Below, one piece after another: positions 23,816-31,907 of a DNA stretch of 36,246 nt; positions within the stretch are counted from its first letter, which is position 1; every line of letters begins with the position of its first letter. Under the pieces are notes generated by a model. That model did no database searches. It had not been told where the DNA came from and worked only from the letters and a program-made list of their open reading frames with translations. Made by a program: the position numbers and the translations under genes. The DNA lies in contig JAFWWU010000034.1 of assembly GCA_017523285.1 (NCBI GenBank), forward strand, positions 1 to 36,246, read 5' to 3'. The stretch is from Ruminococcus sp. Lineage in GTDB: Bacteria; Bacillota; Clostridia; Oscillospirales; Ruminococcaceae.

Positions 23816-25066
23816 TTATTGCTTAACAGCAGGTTCAGTGATTTTAATATTCAGCTTTTCAACCGACTGCTCTCTTACCTTAAGAACGGTAATCTTGAAA
23901 ATGCCATATTCCGCTGTTTCGTTTTCTTCGGGGATGTGTTCGAGAAGCTCTGTAACCCATCCTCCGACAGATGTATATGTACTTTCAATTGCAGTTTCTT
24001 CAAGCCCGATTTCTTCAAGCATATCGCTGATGCTCATATCTCCTGCAATTTCGAATTCTGTATCGCTGATTTTAATGAAATTATGGATGATTTCATCGTT
24101 TTCGTCGTAAATTTCGCCGACAAGCTCTTCGATGATGTCTTCAAGAGTTATAATACCCTTTGTACCGCCGTACTGGTCAAGGACAACAGCAAGGTGAGTT
24201 TTAAGTCTTTGCATATCTCTTAGAGCTTCGCTGATAAGCTTGAGGTCAGAGAAATGTGCGACATCCTGTATGATTTCAGAAATATCATTTCCGCCTTGTG
24301 AGAGCATTTTGAAGAAACGCTTATTTGTAATCATACCGATAATATTATCGAGGGATTTGTCGTATACAGGAAGTCTTGAATACATTTCCTCAATAAAGAG
24401 GTTTTTGATTTCTTCAATAGAAGAACTTTTCTCAATGCCTACAACCTTTATACGAGGGATGAGGATTTCGTTTACTGTGATTTCATCGAATTCAAGAGCA
24501 CTTTTAACGAGGTCACTTTCCTGTTCTTCAAGAACGCCTTGTTCTTCGATTTCATCAATGATGTATTTAAGTTCATCTTCGGTAACAGTTGGCTCTGTTT
24601 TGTCTGATTTAAGAACAGAAGCAAGAAGATTGAAGAAAAGTACGATTGGTTTGAATATGAAAATAAGTGCTGAAAGTGGTCCGGCAAAAATCAGAGCGAG
24701 TTTTTCGGCATTCTGTTTTGCAAAGGATTTTGGAAGTACTTCGCCGAAAATGAGAACCAGAACAGTGATTACAGCGGTTGATATGCCGACGCCTTTACTG
24801 CCGAACAGCGAGGTGAAAAGAATAGTTCCGACAGAAGCCATGGTAATATTTACAATGTTGTTTCCGACGAGAACAGTTGTAAGAGCGTCTTCGAATGAAT
24901 TGGCGATTTTCAGTGCTTTTTCGGCACGTTTATTTCCTTGCGCCGCATAATTCTTGAGTCTGATTTTGTTTACGCTTGAAAAAGCTGTTTCACAGCTTGA
25001 AAAGAGGGCAGAAAAAACTATCGTAATGATAATTATAATTATTCTGCCAATGTTTTGAGTGTCCAT
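23816..25066 (-). CDS. CNNM/CorC (HlyC-type) membrane protein with CBS pair
   Basis: 416 aa. Start at ATG 25064-25066 behind AAAGGA; the frame upstream to 25123 lacks a ribosome site. The DUF21/CNNM membrane domain (about 1-170) has a long first helix of Ile, a SCETAFSSVNKIRLK loop and further helices (VLVLIFGEVLPKSFA). A CBS pair follows (about 190-325; IPRIKVVGI, YSRLPVYD, LAVVLDQYGGTKGIITLEDIIEELVGEI), then a CorC_HlyC domain (about 335-410). Family members such as MpfA and CorC are linked to magnesium export or tolerance; the older hemolysin name is misleading. It stands alone between the tRNA cluster and a divergent operon. Confidence 0.92.
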   Translation of the reverse strand: MDTQNIGRIIIIIITIVFSALFSSCETAFSSVNKIRLKNYAAQGNKRAEKALKIANSFEDALTTVLVGNNIVNITMASVGTILFTSLFGSKGVGISTAVITVLVLIFGEVLPKSFAKQNAEKLALIFAGPLSALIFIFKPIVLFFNLLASVLKSDKTEPTVTEDELKYIIDEIEEQGVLEEQESDLVKSALEFDEITVNEILIPRIKVVGIEKSSSIEEIKNLFIEEMYSRLPVYDKSLDNIIGMITNKRFFKMLSQGGNDISEIIQDVAHFSDLKLISEALRDMQRLKTHLAVVLDQYGGTKGIITLEDIIEELVGEIYDENDEIIHNFIKISDTEFEIAGDMSISDMLEEIGLEETAIESTYTSVGGWVTELLEHIPEENETAEYGIFKITVLKVREQSVEKLNIKITEPAVKQ

Positions 25067-25219
25067 AAATGTCCTTTCATTATAAAATAAATATATTTGT
25101 GTGTATACACATACAATCGTCAAAAAAATGTATACATATCAAGTATAGCATAGAGTTAAACAATAATCAAGGGATAATTTTAAAATAAATCGTAACTTCT
25201 ACGAATTTTCAGGAATTGC

Positions 25220-25248
25220 TTGCAATTTATACTTTAAATTGTTATTAT
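25220..25248 (+). promoter_or_regulatory. Promoter of the gtrA-dus-capA run
   Basis: TTGCAA (25220-25225) and TATTAT (25243-25248), spacer 17 bp, about 50 bp before the first start codon. Confidence 0.6.
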
Positions 25249-25298
25249 AGATAATGGATAAGTATAGTTATATCAAAACTATCGGAGGTAATTATAAA

Positions 25299-25847
25299 AT
25301 GTCAAAAATCAAAGAGCTTTATCGCAAATATGAGCAAGTTATAATGTATATAATAATGGGCGGCTGTACAACGCTTGTTTATTATATTGTAAGAATAGCG
25401 TCAAGACTTCTTCTCGGAGAGATAAACAAAGCTTCACTTATAGCGACAGCGATCGCACAGATTGCGGCAATTACATTCGCATTTATAACAAACAAGAAAT
25501 TTGTTTTCAAGAGCAAAACTTCATCAGGAAAAGAGCTTGCAAGAGAGGCGGTTGCGTTTTATGCTGGAAGAGCCGTAACATTCGTGCTCGATTTGCTTAT
25601 AACTTTTGTATTTGTAGAAACATGTGCTGATTTCTTTGTAGAACTTTTCAGACTTGATAAACTCAATTACGACAGCGGAATACTTGGCAATAAATATGCT
25701 TCAAAGCTTGTAGGAACTCCGCTTCTTCTCAATGAGTTTATCTGGACAATGCTTTCACAGGTGATGATACTTATACTCAATTATATTTTCAGTAAGCTCG
25801 TAGTATTCAAAAAGGGTGCGGCAAATAAGGAACAGGCGGAAAACTGA
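25299..25847 (+). CDS. GtrA-like membrane protein
   Basis: 182 aa. ATG at 25299 after CGGAGG; an upstream ATG at 25254 has no such site. Four hydrophobic segments are visible (about 13-30, 45-62, 85-105, 145-165), with the GtrA-type pattern YIIMGGCTTLVYY near the start and FAFITNKKFVFKSK after helix two. GtrA-type proteins are thought to help move polyprenyl-linked sugars across the membrane in cell-wall or teichoic acid glycosylation. The loop between helices three and four is longer than usual. The stop overlaps the ATG of the next gene by one base, so they are co-translated. Confidence 0.85.
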   Translation: MSKIKELYRKYEQVIMYIIMGGCTTLVYYIVRIASRLLLGEINKASLIATAIAQIAAITFAFITNKKFVFKSKTSSGKELAREAVAFYAGRAVTFVLDLLITFVFVETCADFFVELFRLDKLNYDSGILGNKYASKLVGTPLLLNEFIWTMLSQVMILILNYIFSKLVVFKKGAANKEQAEN

Positions 25848-26830
25848 TGGAATATATTAATATCGGTAATGTTAAAATAGAAAAAACAGCCGCACTTGCA
25901 CCTATGGCAAGTGTTGCTGACAGAGCATATCGTCTTATGTGCAGAGAATACGGTGCGGCTTATGTTGTAAGCGAAATGGTATCGGCAAAGGGCTTGTGCT
26001 ACAGCGACAGAAAAACAAACGAGCTTTGTACAGTTACGGAAGCTGAACGTCCTATGGCGGTTCAGATTTTCGGAAGCGAGCCTGAATTTATGAAAAGGGC
26101 GGTTGAAATTGTAAGTGGATATAATCCTGATATAATTGATATAAATATGGGATGTCCTGTGCCGAAAGTAGTCGGAATAGGCTGTGGATGCTCGCTTATG
26201 AAGGATGTAAAGCTTGCGCAGGAGGTTGCATCGGCAACTGTAAAAGCGTCATCTGTTCCTGTAACTGTAAAATTCCGTAAGGGCTGGGATGACGATAATG
26301 TAAATGCAGTTGAATTTGCAAAGGCTATGGAGGCTTCGGGAGTAGCCGCAATTGCCGTTCATGGCAGAACGAGAGAACAATTCTATACGGGGAAAGCAGA
26401 CTGGGATATTATTTCCGAAGTCAAAAAAAGTGTCAGTATTCCTGTAATAGCAAACGGAGATGTAACTGATTTGCAGTCATGTCTTGAAATGTACAGACAG
26501 ACGGGATGTGACCTCGTTATGATTGGCAGAGGAAGCTATGGGAATCCGTTTGTATTCAAGGAAATATCATCGTATTTCAAGGGTGAAAGCTATATTCCGC
26601 CAACTGTTGAACAGCGGATGGAAACGATGCTTCGTCATATAAGACTTATTCTTGAAACGAGCGAAAAAGCAGCAGAGCTTGCGATAAAAGAAGCGAGAAA
26701 ACATGCCGCATGGTATATGAACGGATTTTATGGCTCGGCAAAATTCAGGGCAAGATGCTACAATCTTTCTTCGTATTCGGAAGCTGAGGGGCTTGCGGAA
26801 GAGTTTATAACACTTCAGAAAAACAGATAA
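25847..26830 (+). CDS. dus: tRNA-dihydrouridine synthase (DusB-like)
   Basis: 327 aa. FMN-dependent reduction of uridine to dihydrouridine in tRNA D loops. The TIM barrel shows LAPMASVADRAYR at the N-terminus, the catalytic Cys in INMGCPVPKVV, then VTVKFRKGWDD, AIAVHGRTREQFYTGKADW (FMN-phosphate side) and PVIANGDV with MIGRGSYGNPF. The small C-terminal helical domain follows (AIKEARKHAAWYMNGF). It is of normal length. The stretch after the catalytic Cys is GIGCGCSLMKD where relatives mostly have NGDGSALMKD, two extra Cys of unknown meaning. Translation is coupled to the gtrA-like gene by a one-base overlap. Confidence 0.95.
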   Translation: MEYINIGNVKIEKTAALAPMASVADRAYRLMCREYGAAYVVSEMVSAKGLCYSDRKTNELCTVTEAERPMAVQIFGSEPEFMKRAVEIVSGYNPDIIDINMGCPVPKVVGIGCGCSLMKDVKLAQEVASATVKASSVPVTVKFRKGWDDDNVNAVEFAKAMEASGVAAIAVHGRTREQFYTGKADWDIISEVKKSVSIPVIANGDVTDLQSCLEMYRQTGCDLVMIGRGSYGNPFVFKEISSYFKGESYIPPTVEQRMETMLRHIRLILETSEKAAELAIKEARKHAAWYMNGFYGSAKFRARCYNLSSYSEAEGLAEEFITLQKNR

Positions 26831-26863
26831 ATATACTATTAATAATATAAAGGAAAATGAAAA

Positions 26864-28141
26864 ATGAAAAAGAAAACAGTAAGATTAAGAAAAGGCAGAG
26901 TAGCCGCAGTTGCATTGATAGCGGCAATTTCGATATGTGCGGTTTATTCATCGTGCAGTGATAAGATTGAGAGAGATGCAAAGCTTGCGAATGCAGGCAG
27001 TCAGGCTGTTGTTACACAACCACCGACAGAACCTCCTACAACACAACCTCCTACAGAGCCTCCTGTTGTGGATAAGAGAATACATATCGTTGCAACAGGT
27101 GACAATCTCGTTCAGACAGCAGTATACAGAAACGCGCAAGAGCACGCAGGCGATGGAGTATCATACAACTTCAAGCCGATGTATGAAAATGTCCGCCATA
27201 TAATTGAGGGCGCTGACATCAGCATCATAAATCAGGAAACACTTATCTGTAACGGTGAATATGAAATTTCGGGAAGCAATTTCAATTTCAATTCTCCCGT
27301 AGAGCTTGGACAGGATATGATTGATATCGGTTTTGATGTTTTCACAATTGCAAATAATCACGTTCTTGATAAGGGGACAGGCGGATTATCCGCAACGCTC
27401 GATTACTGGGATGAAAAGGCTCTCTACAATGATATCGTTGTATGCGGCGCATACAGAAATGAAGCAGACGCAAACAACATCAGAACAATGGAGGTTGACG
27501 GAGTAACAATTGCTTTTCTTGCGTATACTGAGCATATGAATGGTTACAGAATGCCTGCAAGCTCTGAAATGCGTGTAGTTCTTACAAGCGAAGAGGATGT
27601 AATGGAGGCGCAGATAAGAGAGGCAAGTGAAATTGCCGATGTAGTTATTACAGCAATGCACTGGGGCGTTGAAGATACACATACAGTTTCTGAGGACAGA
27701 AAAGAGCTTGCACAGAAGCTTGTTGACTGGGGATGCGATGTTATACTCGGAACTCATCCGCATACTGCCGAAACTATGGAATATATAACAAGGGCAGACG
27801 GCTCAAGAGGCTTTGTGTATTATTCGCTCGGCAATTTTATTTCCGCGCAGACAGATAACTTCAACGTAGTAGGAGAGATAGCTGATTTTACGGTTGTGGT
27901 TGACGGTGAAACAGGCGAAGTAACACTCGAAGATGTATATGCAATACCTGTTATAAATCATTATGATGACGGTAAATTCTCGAACATGAGATTATATCCT
28001 TATAATATGTATACATCAGAGCTTGCTGATGGTCACGGGCTGCCTTATGCACCTCTCGGAACAGCTAAAAGCTTCAATATGGGAGTTATCGACAGGATAA
28101 TAGAAAACAATATTCCTGAAGAATTCAGAAAACTTGATTAA
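26864..28141 (+). CDS. CapA-family exported metallophosphatase-like protein
   Basis: 425 aa; ATG at 26864 behind AAAGGAAA. A basic N-terminus and hydrophobic helix end in VYSSCSD, which could be a lipoprotein site although the -3 Tyr is unusual; otherwise it is a membrane anchor. A Pro/Thr linker (residues 50-70, PPTEPPTTQ pattern) leads to a PGA_cap domain: ATGDNLVQ near 80, INQETLICN, ANNHVLDKG, then TAMHWGVE and LGTHPHTAE with the metal-ligand His residues, and YYSLGNFI. Family members are linked to poly-gamma-glutamate capsule handling; in Clostridia without a capsule operon the role is open. Third gene of the run, 33 bp after dus. Confidence 0.9.
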   Translation: MKKKTVRLRKGRVAAVALIAAISICAVYSSCSDKIERDAKLANAGSQAVVTQPPTEPPTTQPPTEPPVVDKRIHIVATGDNLVQTAVYRNAQEHAGDGVSYNFKPMYENVRHIIEGADISIINQETLICNGEYEISGSNFNFNSPVELGQDMIDIGFDVFTIANNHVLDKGTGGLSATLDYWDEKALYNDIVVCGAYRNEADANNIRTMEVDGVTIAFLAYTEHMNGYRMPASSEMRVVLTSEEDVMEAQIREASEIADVVITAMHWGVEDTHTVSEDRKELAQKLVDWGCDVILGTHPHTAETMEYITRADGSRGFVYYSLGNFISAQTDNFNVVGEIADFTVVVDGETGEVTLEDVYAIPVINHYDDGKFSNMRLYPYNMYTSELADGHGLPYAPLGTAKSFNMGVIDRIIENNIPEEFRKLD

Positions 28142-28271
28142 ATGAATTAATTTGTTAATTTTTATACGGATATGATTGTTTAAAACGGATAATTTAATCA
28201 ACTTTATTTAGTAAATGTCACAAAAAAACAATGCTTTGTTTTATTGAAAACATAAAAGATTTTTATAGCTA

Positions 28272-28300
28272 TTTACTTTTTAAATCAGTTGATATATAAT
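28272..28300 (+). promoter_or_regulatory. Distal promoter upstream of the scaffoldin operon
   Basis: TTTACT (28272-28277) and TATAAT (28295-28300), spacer 17 bp. It would transcribe the structured stretch at 28302-28460. Confidence 0.5.
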
Positions 28301-28301
28301 G

Positions 28302-28460
28302 AAGATGAGAATAAAGTAAGTTAGTGCCATATGTCAAGGAATGTGCCTATATCTCTTTATTTACTTAGGGTTATAAGATATCGGGCGGTCTTCATCCGTG
28401 TGGGCGGTTTGAGGATGGCTTTCTGACGGAGTTTGAAGCGGAGGGTTGAAATTATATACA
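28302..28460 (+). ncRNA. Candidate structured RNA or leader, unassigned
   Basis: It stands out from its AT-rich surroundings by a GC-rich stretch (28381-28447). Visible: direct repeats GTGCCATAT and GTGCCTATAT, GGGCGG twice, a hairpin with CATCC and GGATG arms (28396-28419) and possible outer pairing of AAGTAA with TTACTT. It does not match a riboswitch class I know. Confidence 0.35.
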
Positions 28461-28508
28461 ATTTTCCGTATCATCATTTATAACATTTTACAAAATAAAA
28501 AAAATCTA

Positions 28509-28537
28509 TTGACTTTAAACTACGTCTATTTTATAAT
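28509..28537 (+). promoter_or_regulatory. Proximal promoter of the scaffoldin operon
   Basis: TTGACT (28509-28514) and TATAAT (28532-28537), spacer 17 bp. Leads to a 5' leader of about 145 nt. Confidence 0.75.
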
Positions 28538-28590
28538 ATAATGTGTGGGTTACTATAAGTAAATTTAAGTGAAGTGTGTACATTTCGCAG

Positions 28591-28659
28591 AAAGTCATAT
28601 TAATTTTCTCAAAATATGACTTTAAATCTTGCAGTGTGAAATCGAAAAAATTACACTGC
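28591..28659 (+). promoter_or_regulatory. Two hairpins in the scaC leader
   Basis: AAAGTCATAT (28591-28600) pairs with ATATGACTTT (28614-28623), a perfect 10-bp stem. GCAGTGT (28631-28637) pairs with ACACTGC (28653-28659). Neither has a T-run, so they look like mRNA-stabilising or control elements and not terminators. The ribosome site AAGGAGG follows at 28671-28677. Confidence 0.55.
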
Positions 28660-28687
28660 TTGCATAAGAGAAGGAGGAAAAGAAAAA

Positions 28688-29509
28688 ATGAAAAAAAATA
28701 AGATTATTGCAGGTGCTATGGCATTAATGGTTATGGCTTGTGCTGCTCCGGCAACAGCAGTAGCTGCAGGTGGAACAGTTGTATTCTCTGCAAGTAAGGA
28801 AACTGCACTTCCTGGTGATGAGTTCACTATTGAAGTATCACTTTCCGATATTCCATCAACAGGCATTAATGCTTGCGAATTTGCTGTAGGTTATGACAGC
28901 TCACTTGTAACAATCACAGGCGTAGAAGCAGGTGCTCTCACAAAGACAAACGCTGAAAGTGTAGATGCATCATCTTCATCAATTCCGCTTTTTGATTCTT
29001 ACATCAACAAGTCAAACGGCACAATCAACGTATGCTGGTCAACATCTGCAGAAGATTCAAAGTACTGGATGCAGGGTGAAGGCGTAATGGTTACAATTAC
29101 AGGTACTGTAAATTCTGACGCTAAGAACGGTTCAGTTGCAGACTTCGAAATTGAAGCTATTTCACGTGATACATACCCAGGTTCAGGCACAAAGAACAAC
29201 GCAATCAAGGTTGGTTATTACGACGGCTCAAAGGTTTTATACGACTATGAAGTTAAAAACGGCTCAGTAACAATCGGCAGTGCTGCACCAACAGTTTCTA
29301 TGTACGGCGATGCAAACTGTGATGGTGAAGTTAACATCTCAGACGTTGTTCTTGTTAAATCATGGCTTCTTAACAGCAGCAAATACTCAATAACTGAGCA
29401 GGGCAAGGCAAACTCAGACGTTCAGGGCTCAGCTAACGGTATTAACGGCAATGACGTTGTTGCTATTCAGAAATATGTTCTTAAGTTAGTAACAAGTCTC
29501 CCTATCTGA
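28688..29509 (+). CDS. scaC: ScaC-like adaptor scaffoldin: one cohesin and a dockerin
   Basis: 273 aa; ATG at 28688 with AAGGAGG upstream. Signal peptide 1-27 (MKKNKIIAGAMALMVMACAA...AVAA). Cohesin about 28-198: starts VVFSASKETALPGDEFTIEV, with the INACEFAVGYDSSLVTITGV and GVMVTITGTV strands. Dockerin from 205 with GDANCDGEVNISD and GNGINGND-type calcium loops. In R. flavefaciens ScaC is a one-cohesin adaptor whose dockerin fits ScaA cohesins and whose cohesin binds another set of dockerins, changing what the complex carries. The name is given by this architecture and by being first in the sca gene order. It is followed by the ScaA-like gene after 86 bp. Confidence 0.85.
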   Translation: MKKNKIIAGAMALMVMACAAPATAVAAGGTVVFSASKETALPGDEFTIEVSLSDIPSTGINACEFAVGYDSSLVTITGVEAGALTKTNAESVDASSSSIPLFDSYINKSNGTINVCWSTSAEDSKYWMQGEGVMVTITGTVNSDAKNGSVADFEIEAISRDTYPGSGTKNNAIKVGYYDGSKVLYDYEVKNGSVTIGSAAPTVSMYGDANCDGEVNISDVVLVKSWLLNSSKYSITEQGKANSDVQGSANGINGNDVVAIQKYVLKLVTSLPI

Positions 29510-29595
29510 TTGCAGTAAGCATTTTGCTTGATTTAAGCTAACCCAATAACAAACTAAATATTGGCTTCAAGCCTTAAAGAAAGGAATTAAAACCG

Positions 29596-31842
29596 ATGAA
29601 AAAATTTATTTCAACTCTTACATCGCTTGCTATGAGTGCTTCACTTACAGCAGGTGCGTTAGCAGTTCCTTTTTCAGCTAACGCTTTAACTTACAATGAC
29701 ACAAAGAAATCACTTACAATCAAAGCTGAAAAGTCAACTGTTTCAGCTGCTGATATTGCTGCAGGCGATGTGAAAGTTAAGTGTTATGTATATCTCGATG
29801 ACGTTGACGGAAACGACAACACAAACTGTATTCAGGCATTCATGACATTTGGTGACTGCGCAAGCGACGGCATCAAGATGTCAGGCATCAAGAACCCATT
29901 CTCAGGTACAGGCGAGTACACAACTGCAGATGGTACAGTTATTCAGTGTGAACCTGGTCCATTCTATGTAGGTGTAATCAATAAGAGATACAAGACATTC
30001 GAAGCAGAAGGTGACTATCAGGCAGAACACGTTAGTGATGATGTTGTTTCTATGTCATGGTCAAGAGCTACATCGAATGGTTCATATCTTGGTGAAAAGG
30101 CTTCAGACGTTCCTGTTGCTGAATTTGAAGTAACAATTCCAAAGGGAAGCGCTGCCGGCGATTACGAAATCGAATTCATCAACGAAGATATGACATATGT
30201 TAACCCTGGTTACGAGGGAACAAACAATGCTACAACAGTTGTTTCTATTAACGAAAACTGGACTACATATGATGCTAAGTACTTTGGTGGTCTTGAACTC
30301 ACAGGTACTAAGATTACAGTTGAAGGCAATGGTGCTACAACAACAACTCCACAGGCTACAACAACAGCTCCACAGACTACAACAACAAAGCCTGCTGTAA
30401 CAACAACAGCTCCAACTCAGAACCCAACAACAGATAAGCTCCAGTGGTCACTTGCTACTGTAAATTCATCAGAAGCAGTTGACGGCGTTATCTTCGTTGA
30501 CGCAACAGTTTCAAATGCATGGGGTTCAGATCCTAATACAGAAGGTGTTCGTGGCTTCTCAGCTGGTATCACATATGATAAGACAGCATTCGAACTCGTT
30601 GAAATCGGTAAGTCAGCATACGGTGCAACAACATCAAACCTTGCAGAAGCTCTCGTTTCAGCAACACTTGCATCAGACACAGACGATTCAGGTATCATTC
30701 TTGAGAAGGGTGCTCTTGTAACATACTTCGGTTTCGAAGCTAAGGCTGGTATCGCAGACGGTACATACCCAATCAAGTGGAATAAGTCAGAAACAAAGGC
30801 TATCCTCGATCCAGGCAGCTACGGTGGCGTAAACGACAGACCTGCAACATATGCAGATCTCGACCTCGTAGACGGTGCTATCATCGTTGGCAATGGCAGC
30901 AGCAATGTAACAACAACAGCTCCAGTTGCTACAACAGCTCCTGTAACAACAACAACACCATCTTCATCAACACCTGCAACAGATAAGCTCCAGTGGTCAC
31001 TTGCTACTGTAAATTCATCAGAAGCAGTTGACGGTGTTATCTTCGTTGACGCAACAGTTTCAAATGCATGGGGTTCAGATCCTAATACAGAAGGTGTTCG
31101 TGGCTTCTCAGCTGGTATTACATATGATAAGACAGCATTCGAGCTCGTTGAAATCGGTAAGTCAGCATACGGTGCAACAACATCAAACCTTGCAGAAGCT
31201 CTCGTTTCAGCAACACTTGCATCAGACACAGACGATTCAGGTATCATTCTTGAGAAGGGTGCTCTTGTAACATACTTCGGTTTTGAAGCTAAGGCTGGTA
31301 TCGCAGACGGTACATACCCAATCAAGTGGAATAAGTCAGAAACAAAGGCTATTCTTGATCCAGGCAGCTACGGCGGCGTAAACGACAGACCTGCAACATA
31401 TGCAGAGCTCGACCTCGTAGACGGTGCTATCATCGTTGGCGGTGGTGCAACAACAACAACAACACCAGCTGCTACAACAACACCAGCTGCTACAACTACA
31501 ACAACTCCAGCTCCAACGACAACTCCAGCTCCAACAACAACTCCAGCTCCTACAACAACTCCAGCTCCTACAACAACTCCAGCTCCTACAACAACTCCAG
31601 CTCCAACAACAACAGCTCCATCAGGCGACGTTCTTTACGGTGATACAAACTGCGATGGTAAGGTAAACATTGCTGACGTTGTAATGCTCAACAAGTACCT
31701 CACAAACGCTGAAAAGTACCCTGTAACAGACAATGGTAAGAAGAATGCTGATTGTGATACAAAGGCTGGTCTTACAACTAACGACTCATACTGCATTATC
31801 AGATCAATCGTTAAACTCGTTACACTTCCTTGCGCAGACTAA
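29596..31842 (+). CDS. scaA: ScaA-like scaffoldin: unknown domain, two cohesins, dockerin
   Basis: 748 aa; ATG at 29596 behind AAAGGAA. Signal peptide 1-30. Residues about 31-245 form a domain of unknown function that looks like a divergent cohesin. Thr-rich linkers separate two cohesins (about 280-433 and 463-615), which differ by a single residue over their core (Asp/Glu before LDLVDGAIIVG). A repetitive PAPTTT linker leads to the dockerin (about 676-748) with GDTNCDGKVNIAD; its second loop, KAGLTTNDSYC, differs from the enzyme dockerins. By R. flavefaciens knowledge, the cohesins take enzyme and ScaC dockerins and the dockerin docks on ScaB. Two cohesins fit the FD-1 strain layout. Middle gene of the operon. 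Confidence 0.87.
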   Translation: MKKFISTLTSLAMSASLTAGALAVPFSANALTYNDTKKSLTIKAEKSTVSAADIAAGDVKVKCYVYLDDVDGNDNTNCIQAFMTFGDCASDGIKMSGIKNPFSGTGEYTTADGTVIQCEPGPFYVGVINKRYKTFEAEGDYQAEHVSDDVVSMSWSRATSNGSYLGEKASDVPVAEFEVTIPKGSAAGDYEIEFINEDMTYVNPGYEGTNNATTVVSINENWTTYDAKYFGGLELTGTKITVEGNGATTTTPQATTTAPQTTTTKPAVTTTAPTQNPTTDKLQWSLATVNSSEAVDGVIFVDATVSNAWGSDPNTEGVRGFSAGITYDKTAFELVEIGKSAYGATTSNLAEALVSATLASDTDDSGIILEKGALVTYFGFEAKAGIADGTYPIKWNKSETKAILDPGSYGGVNDRPATYADLDLVDGAIIVGNGSSNVTTTAPVATTAPVTTTTPSSSTPATDKLQWSLATVNSSEAVDGVIFVDATVSNAWGSDPNTEGVRGFSAGITYDKTAFELVEIGKSAYGATTSNLAEALVSATLASDTDDSGIILEKGALVTYFGFEAKAGIADGTYPIKWNKSETKAILDPGSYGGVNDRPATYAELDLVDGAIIVGGGATTTTTPAATTTPAATTTTTPAPTTTPAPTTTPAPTTTPAPTTTPAPTTTPAPTTTAPSGDVLYGDTNCDGKVNIADVVMLNKYLTNAEKYPVTDNGKKNADCDTKAGLTTNDSYCIIRSIVKLVTLPCAD
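30434..31442 (+). repeat. Near-identical tandem cohesin modules in scaA
   Basis: 30434-30893 and 30983-31442 are the same 460 bp apart from roughly ten third-position changes and one coding change. Points to recent duplication or gene conversion. Confidence 0.85.
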
Positions 31843-31907
31843 TTAGCATATAAACTTAATACTAAAACTAAATAAATGGGCTTAACGTCCAGAAAGGAAA
31901 TGCACTG

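Larger units (their letters stand above)
28142..28687. other. Leader region of the scaffoldin operon
   Basis: 546 bp without a gene. It holds a first promoter (28272-28300), a GC-richer stretch with direct repeats and a CATCC/GGATG hairpin (28302-28460), a second near-consensus promoter (28509-28537) and two hairpins in the final 5' leader (28591-28623, 28631-28659). Confidence 0.6.

Noticed and set aside
23816-25066. Hemolysin toxin
   Set aside because: The CNNM, CBS and CorC_HlyC layout is that of ion-transport proteins; the hemolysin label is historical.
31441-31620. Gln/Leu-rich reading frame on the plus strand and Val-rich frames on the minus strand
   Set aside because: These are other-frame readings of the Thr/Pro linker codons of the scaffoldins, as are similar frames at 5694-5966, 33236-34054 and 35252-35821.
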